A stretch of DNA of 16,454 nt from Caldifarciminota bacterium (GTDB taxonomy: Bacteria > WOR-3 > Hydrothermia > WGAB01): contig WGAB01000068.1 in NCBI GenBank assembly GCA_015489295.1, positions 1 through 16,454 of the forward strand, written 5' to 3'. Position 1 is the stretch's first letter. Each line of letters opens with the position of its first letter. Shown here in pieces: positions 15,753 to 16,454 of the stretch. The notes below the pieces were generated by a model. The model ran no database searches. It was given only the letters and a program-made list of their open reading frames with translations, and was not told the DNA's origin. The translations under genes and the position numbers were made by a program.

Positions 15753-16454
15753 GGGTAAAGATCCTGGGCCGGTACCTCGTGCCCATCACCTCCGAGCCTC
15801 TGGAAAACGCCGGCCTTTTGATTGAAGACGGCATCATCACGCGCATCGGCCCCCGGCGGGAGATCGCCCGGCTCCAGGCCGACCTGGTGGTGGACGGCAA
15901 CCTGCTGGTGATGCCCGGCCTCGTGAACACCCATTGCCACGCCGCTATGGTGGGTTTCCGGGGGTTGGCCGACGACCTGCCCCTCATGGAATGGCTCCAG
16001 AACTACATCTGGCCCATGGAAAACCAGCTGGTGACCCCCGAGTTCATCCGCATCGCGGTCAAACTCGCCCTCCTGGAAATGATCAAGGGCGGCACCACGC
16101 TGTTCGCCGACATGTACTTTTTCCAGCACGAGGCCGCCAAGGCGGTGGAGGAGGCTGGCATCCGCGCTGTGCTCGGCGAGGGCACCATCGACTTTCCTAC
16201 GCCGGCCGCCAAAACCCCGGAAAACCAGCTTGCCATCGCCGAGGACTTCATCCGCAACTGGATCGGCCACCCTCTGGTAACCCCCACCGTGGCACCCCAC
16301 GCGCCCTACTCTACCTCGCCCGAGGTGTACCAGAAGAGCCGCGACCTCGCCCAGAAGTACGATGTTCCTCTGCTCACCCACATCGCCGAAACCCGCGATG
16401 AGGTGCGCCAGATCCAGGAACGGTACGGCACCACGCCGGTGCGGCACTTAGATC
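15749..16454 (+). CDS. mtaD: Amidohydrolase, 5-methylthioadenosine/S-adenosylhomocysteine deaminase family (partial)
   Basis: The first 235 residues are visible; the gene runs off the right edge with no stop. It starts at an ATG overlapping the ftsB-like stop (ATGA), preceded by CCGGAGG. It is a metal-dependent amidohydrolase: the amino-terminal beta-sandwich leads to VMPGLVNTHCHAAM with the HxH metal ligands (about 62-64), then GFRGLADDLPLMEWLQNYIWPME, MIKGGTTLFADMYFF, APHAPYSTS and LTHIAET with the metal-binding His. The WLQNYIWPME and APHAPYS stretches match the MtaD/SsnA/TrzA branch, which deaminates methylthioadenosine, S-adenosylhomocysteine or adenosine. It probably recycles purine by-products. 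Substrate cannot be fixed from this part. Confidence 0.85.
   Translation, partial: MRVKILGRYLVPITSEPLENAGLLIEDGIITRIGPRREIARLQADLVVDGNLLVMPGLVNTHCHAAMVGFRGLADDLPLMEWLQNYIWPMENQLVTPEFIRIAVKLALLEMIKGGTTLFADMYFFQHEAAKAVEEAGIRAVLGEGTIDFPTPAAKTPENQLAIAEDFIRNWIGHPLVTPTVAPHAPYSTSPEVYQKSRDLAQKYDVPLLTHIAETRDEVRQIQERYGTTPVRHLD

Overview
The window is a GC-rich piece of bacterial chromosome. Almost all of it is densely packed housekeeping genes, with accessory material at the left edge and around 11.8-12.3 kb. The organism cannot be named from this sequence. Several features suggest a poorly studied bacterial lineage. These are an alpha/beta-type glycyl-tRNA synthetase alpha gene with no beta gene beside it, a K+-dependent membrane pyrophosphatase, a zinc-type S18, and several genes whose -10 box lies only 8 nt before the ATG (likely leaderless mRNAs). 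I infer a free-living, energy-economical, possibly thermophilic bacterium, with low confidence.

Layout. 1-300: palindromic REP-type repeats, one single copy and two inverted doublets of identical 61-bp length (REPIN/BIME-like). 422-1189: an unrecognised tryptophan-rich protein of visibly lower GC. 1186-4656 (minus strand): xerD followed by lutA, lutB and lutC, the last three joined by ATGA overlaps. The lut genes encode the iron-sulfur L-lactate oxidation complex, and XerD resolves chromosome dimers. 4657-4722: a compact divergent promoter in which one near-palindromic -10 element appears to serve both xerD and rpsT.

4723-10803 (plus strand): a long translation and nucleotide cluster: rpsT, tRNA-Val(UAC), prs, rplY (CTC form), pth, hppA, then the classic rpsF-ssb-rpsR-rplI operon ending in a strong hairpin. 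10860-11756: glyQ. 11821-12272: a small MNT-type nucleotidyltransferase followed by a 45-codon frame that resembles the amino end of a restriction-modification methylase (a remnant). 12361-14181: a membrane-anchored parvulin/SurA-like foldase. 14234-16454: eno, an FtsB/DivIC-like division protein and the start of an MtaD/SAH-deaminase-family amidohydrolase, which runs off the window.

Functional themes. The central block couples ribosome biogenesis (S20, L25, S6, S18, L9), tRNA recycling (Pth), PRPP synthesis (Prs) and energy recovery from the pyrophosphate that biosynthesis releases (HppA). The left block supplies lactate oxidation. I see no clear complete new multi-gene system. The most interesting signals are regulatory architecture (REPIN doublets, symmetric promoter, leaderless genes, a terminator fused to a promoter), the predicted ion specificity of HppA, and the decayed MNT/methylase locus.
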